Part shown: positions 61,473 to 64,000 of the stretch, piece after piece
Layout: every line of letters begins with the position of its first letter
Numbering within the stretch: position 1 is the stretch's first letter
From: JAUVKA01 sp964465145
Lineage (GTDB): Bacteria; Bacteroidota; Bacteroidia; Bacteroidales; UBA12481
Direction of reading: 5' to 3'
Length of the DNA: 64,000 bases
NCBI GenBank assembly: GCA_964465145.1
Contig: CAYXJR010000009.1
Span: 1-64,000 of the forward strand
The notes under the pieces: model-generated
The model's database searches: none
What the model was told of the DNA's origin: nothing
The model's input: only the letters and a program-made list of their open reading frames with translations
Made by a program: the position numbers and the translations under genes

Positions 61473-62814
61473 TCTCATCCAGGGAATCCACAATTGTTTT
61501 CCGTAAATCGATCAGGTTCAACAGGTCCTGGTTCTTTTTGGATTTAAGGATGTTAAATTTCCATCGTGCCACAATCTTTTTATACCAGAAGGAATAGTGG
61601 ATTGCAAACAAACCCGCGGGTATCAGGGAGGCCAGGTACAAGAGGGGAATCCACCAGCCGGTGGTAAATACTGCTACCAAAATAGTTTGTATGGTATAAA
61701 GGAGTGGAAGAAGAACCATAAAGGCCAGAACATAAGCAATTGAACTTCTGAACTGGGTATCCTTAATTTTTTTGATGGTAAAATAATCTGGGATTTTAAA
61801 TATTATGTAGTTATTGACCACGCCATAGAGATATAATGGCAGGCAGATTATCATAACAATACTTTTTAGTACCAGCTCAAGGCTTGAATATGGGGCATTA
61901 TTAATCACATGATCACGAAGATTAAGTTTCTTCAAAGTTTTAAAGTAGACTTTAACCTTTGATGTTATCTTTTCAATTTTCCCCTTGTCTTTTTTAATCC
62001 ATTCACCCAGAATACTGATAAGTTTTTTATGACTGTCGAAGTGCGACAGGAGGCTGTCTTCAGAGCCCTCTGATTTCGAATGAAAGCGTTCAATATAAAC
62101 AGTTCTGATATTCAGGATGTCATCATAAAATTCCATCCAGGGAATTTCTATCATATGAGGCTCAATACCTTCTTGAATACGAAGATTAAGCTTTCTTATG
62201 CCCTTTTGTGGATTTTCATTAAAAGACTCCTGGAGGCTTTTCATTTCAATAGGGTCTCCTATGATTATGGTTGCTCTTCCTCTGAATTTTCTGTAATCAG
62301 AATAATCAATTCCTACAGGAATAATCTGAAGCCCTAGTTCGAAACCATGTTTTTTTTCTGCCTCGAAAGCAATTCGTGCCAAACCTTTTTTTAAAGGACG
62401 TAAATGACGTTTGTCACTATGGTCTCCTTCCGGAAAAAGGATCAGGGTGTTTTTTGTTCCCAGGTAATTAACACATTGATCAAAAATATCCTCATTTTTC
62501 TTCAAGCTATCGTATCCATCCCGAATCCGATATACTGGCAGCATTCTCATCCATCTGAGAACAGCACAGAAAAAGTCCTTCTCAAAAATGTCTGCCCGTG
62601 CTAAAAAGACCGGCTGTTGCTTCAATGAAGTAGTTGTTAACAGGGCATCAAGCAGGGCATTTTGATGATTTGGGGCCAGTATGATAGGTTTTTTTGGATC
62701 AATTTTATCCAGCCCCCTGATTTCTACGCGTCGCAAGAACAACTTTCCCAGAGTAAATTTTACCCAGAGCCTGGCTAATTGGTATCTTTTTGAATATCGA
62801 TCTAAGGGTTTCAT
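61447..62814 (-). CDS. PlsC-type 1-acylglycerol-3-phosphate acyltransferase-like protein
   Basis: A 455-residue membrane acyltransferase. The LPLAT domain (about 20-230) has the acyl-transfer block APNHQNALLD (His and Asp separated by five residues, a spacing seen in Bacteroidota members rather than the usual four). A later block reads LFPEGDHSDKRHL. The C-terminal half contains about three to four hydrophobic segments (about 320-420). It probably acylates lysophosphatidate or another lysolipid in membrane synthesis. Its 3' end lies under the end of the BNR-protein gene. Confidence 0.85.
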   Translation of the reverse strand: MKPLDRYSKRYQLARLWVKFTLGKLFLRRVEIRGLDKIDPKKPIILAPNHQNALLDALLTTTSLKQQPVFLARADIFEKDFFCAVLRWMRMLPVYRIRDGYDSLKKNEDIFDQCVNYLGTKNTLILFPEGDHSDKRHLRPLKKGLARIAFEAEKKHGFELGLQIIPVGIDYSDYRKFRGRATIIIGDPIEMKSLQESFNENPQKGIRKLNLRIQEGIEPHMIEIPWMEFYDDILNIRTVYIERFHSKSEGSEDSLLSHFDSHKKLISILGEWIKKDKGKIEKITSKVKVYFKTLKKLNLRDHVINNAPYSSLELVLKSIVMIICLPLYLYGVVNNYIIFKIPDYFTIKKIKDTQFRSSIAYVLAFMVLLPLLYTIQTILVAVFTTGWWIPLLYLASLIPAGLFAIHYSFWYKKIVARWKFNILKSKKNQDLLNLIDLRKTIVDSLDEITAGSASL

Positions 62815-62897
62815 TTGTATTTAATTTGATAGCTGGCTGGATTCTGGGATTGATTTTCGCGACCAAAAACCAGTAAATGTGAAAAAATGTTCATAAC

Positions 62898-63599
62898 CTA
62901 CAAATTTGCAACCTTATGCAAGCCGGTAAGATTTATGATTTTTATTTTCCTGCCTTGTAATTCGATTAGATGATCGGATTTAAACTCACTCAGCAGGCGA
63001 ATAACAGACTCAGTGGCTGTGCCGACTAAATTGGCGAGTTCCTCCCGGGTCAAGGATATTTTAAGAACCTGATTTTCATCGAGATCAAATTTATCCTTTA
63101 GTAACAATAAGATTTCTGCCAATCGTTCACGCACTGTTTTCTGGGCAATATCGGTAATATAGTTGTTGGCTTCTCCCAGTTCTTTGCAGGTGAGTTGCAT
63201 AAGACTCATTGCGAAATCAGAATTGGTCTTGATCAGGTCAAATAATGAATCTGAGGGGATAAAGCACAAAACGGCATCTTCAATGGTCTTTGCGGTTGTA
63301 CAGGCCAATTCCTTACTTAAAACAGAGCGGTAGCCCATGATGTCTCCCTTTTTTGCAAACCGGATGATCTGTTCCTTACCATCGATGCCGGTTTTGTACA
63401 TTTTAACAATACCGCTGTTAACACAATAGTATCCGTTAATCCGGTTACCTTCATGGTAAATAACGCTGCCACGTTTATACAGGCTGCATACCTTATCAAA
63501 ATTCAGAGAGTTGAGTTCATCAGGCGACAGGTCCTTGAAAATAGGATGTCCTTTGGCGGTGCATTCTTCACATGTCGGAAAAATCTGAAGGTTCTTCAT
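62898..63599 (-). CDS. Crp/Fnr family transcriptional regulator
   Basis: A 233-residue regulator. ATG 63599 (MKNLQIFPTC) fits the family start; the frame is open to 63707, but a promoter-operator lies there. The cyclic-nucleotide-binding fold (about 20-140) has GSVIYHEGNRINGYYCVNSG and GKEQIIRFAKKGDIMGYRS. The DNA-binding winged helix (about 165-225) has LTREELANLVGTATESVIRLLSEF, with a recognition helix of the E-S-x-x-R type. Two N-terminal Cys (C10, C13) plus single Cys in KVCSLY and LACTTA could bind an iron-sulfur cluster as in FNR, suggesting redox or oxygen sensing. That is inference. Confidence 0.9.
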   Translation of the reverse strand: MKNLQIFPTCEECTAKGHPIFKDLSPDELNSLNFDKVCSLYKRGSVIYHEGNRINGYYCVNSGIVKMYKTGIDGKEQIIRFAKKGDIMGYRSVLSKELACTTAKTIEDAVLCFIPSDSLFDLIKTNSDFAMSLMQLTCKELGEANNYITDIAQKTVRERLAEILLLLKDKFDLDENQVLKISLTREELANLVGTATESVIRLLSEFKSDHLIELQGRKIKIINLTGLHKVANL

Positions 63600-63638
63600 T
63601 CCTTCCTTTTTTGCATCAAAACCTCTTACGAGCAAAAA

Positions 63639-63658
63639 AAACTGACAAAAGTCAGTTT
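63639..63658. promoter_or_regulatory. Probable Crp/Fnr operator (autoregulation)
   Basis: AAACTGAC (63639-63646), AAAA, GTCAGTTT (63651-63658) is a perfect 8-bp inverted repeat with a 4-base spacer, the half-site geometry of Crp/Fnr boxes. It lies 40 bases before the regulator's ATG and just downstream of its candidate -7 element. On the minus strand a T-run follows, so a leader hairpin is an alternative reading. Confidence 0.6.
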
Positions 63659-63665
63659 CTGCTGA

Positions 63666-63673
63666 CAAATATA
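63666..63673 (-). promoter_or_regulatory. Candidate -7 element of the Crp/Fnr gene
   Basis: On the minus strand TATATTTG exactly matches TAnnTTTG. The start site would fall near 63659, at the edge of the inverted-repeat operator, and leave a leader of about 60 bases. The -33 match is poor. Confidence 0.5.
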
Positions 63674-63758
63674 GTAAAATTGGTTGCGGGTATAAACAAT
63701 GATTCATTATAAATTAAGAATTTTTAAGAAATGCTGATATTTGATAAAAATTTGAGCC

Positions 63759-64000
63759 ATGAAAAAAACGATTACTGTTAACTGGAAAGAAAATATGGCT
63801 TTTGAAGCCAGAGTAGATGATTATAAAATTATGATAGATGCTTCTTCTGATGTTGGCGGTGAGAACAAGGGGCCTACCCCAAAACCCCTTTTGCTTGTTT
63901 CCCTTGGTGGGTGCACGGCCATGGATGTTATATCCATTGCCAAAAAAATGCGGCAGGACATAACAGGTTTTGAGGTGGAGGTCAGGGGTGAAATCGAAGA
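63759..64000 (+). CDS. OsmC-like family protein (truncated by the window end)
   Basis: The first 80 residues of an OsmC/Ohr-fold protein, cut by the end of the window. It begins MKKTITVNWKENMAFEARVD and includes GGENKGPTPKPLLLVSLGGC followed by TAMDVI, the family block carrying the first redox-active cysteine. Such proteins reduce organic hydroperoxides or act in envelope stress. It diverges from the Crp/Fnr-family gene across a gap containing that gene's promoter and operator, so the same regulator may control it. Confidence 0.92.
   Translation, partial: MKKTITVNWKENMAFEARVDDYKIMIDASSDVGGENKGPTPKPLLLVSLGGCTAMDVISIAKKMRQDITGFEVEVRGEIE

Noticed and set aside
63639..63665. Intrinsic terminator or attenuator on the minus strand
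   Set aside because: The 8-bp stem is followed by T residues on the minus strand, but it is AT-rich, lies at the predicted start site of the regulator gene and has no upstream gene to terminate. An operator fits better.
1..64000. tRNA, rRNA, insertion sequences, prophage or defence islands
   Set aside because: I looked for tRNA cloverleaf arms, transposase motifs, phage structural genes and restriction, retron or CBASS-type genes and recognised none.

Overview
The window looks like a chromosomal segment of a free-living, probably anaerobic or facultative member of the Bacteroidota (Bacteroidales/Marinilabiliales-like). Support comes from families typical of that phylum (DUF4175, DUF4271, DUF4292, a type IX secretion tail, the short YbeY variant, the hemD-rnpA-yidD-S41 gene order), signal peptides ending in AQ, weak Shine-Dalgarno sequences, and several good matches to the Bacteroidota promoter element TAnnTTTG. 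I see no rRNA, tRNA, insertion sequence, prophage or CRISPR array.

Layout. 1-5.4 kb: a five-gene trans-envelope module (LolA-like periplasmic protein, two FtsX-type ABC permeases, an ATPase, an outer-membrane barrel). 5.5-15.2 kb and 20.1-25.5 kb: an accessory sugar locus with five Gfo/Idh/MocA oxidoreductases, a ThuA-like lipoprotein, two DUF1080 (3-keto-glycoside hydrolase/lyase type) proteins, a TIM-barrel sugar isomerase/epimerase and an MFS transporter. Most of these proteins carry Tat, lipoprotein or Sec signals, so I infer a periplasmic oxidation-elimination route for glycosides, with MFS uptake and a cytosolic Gfo enzyme. Embedded in it at 15.4-20.0 kb are a GtrB-like glycosyltransferase, a GT39-like membrane transferase with TPRs, and an unusual tetraheme-NapC/formylglycine-enzyme-fold fusion. 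An S9 peptidase and a YjdI/CDGSH iron-sulfur protein follow.

25.7-31.8 kb: small housekeeping genes on the plus strand (yqaE/Pmp3, dtd, deoC, an ArsR regulator, queD, polA, mobA) with gene remnants at both ends (nitroreductase, moaE). 32.0-55.6 kb: an almost unbroken minus-strand block of core genes (S41 protease, yidD, rnpA, hemD, DUF4271, uvrC, adenine deaminase, mnmG, ybeY, DUF4175, EnvC-like, DUF4292, TPR, dut, flippase, CDF transporter, hemW, lutB-like, rpiB), interrupted only by a plus-strand VanZ-like gene. A perfect 16-bp parS palindrome lies between mnmG and the deaminase gene, which suggests the segment is near the replication origin. 55.6-56.3 kb is a 631-bp AT-rich divergent region. 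56.3-64 kb holds a MORN/YwqK-repeat protein, ruvB, a T9SS-secreted BNR-repeat protein, a PlsC acyltransferase, a Crp/Fnr regulator with a probable autoregulatory operator, and a truncated OsmC gene at the right edge.

Several features are easy to miss: a 53-codon yqaE gene, three gene remnants (GIY-YIG nuclease, nitroreductase, moaE), the parS site, and four unrelated short-period repeat arrays confined to the accessory left 26 kb. No intact, clearly unknown multi-gene system could be demonstrated. The best candidates for new biology are the NapC-FGE fusion with its glycosyltransferase neighbours and the expanded periplasmic Gfo/DUF1080 locus.
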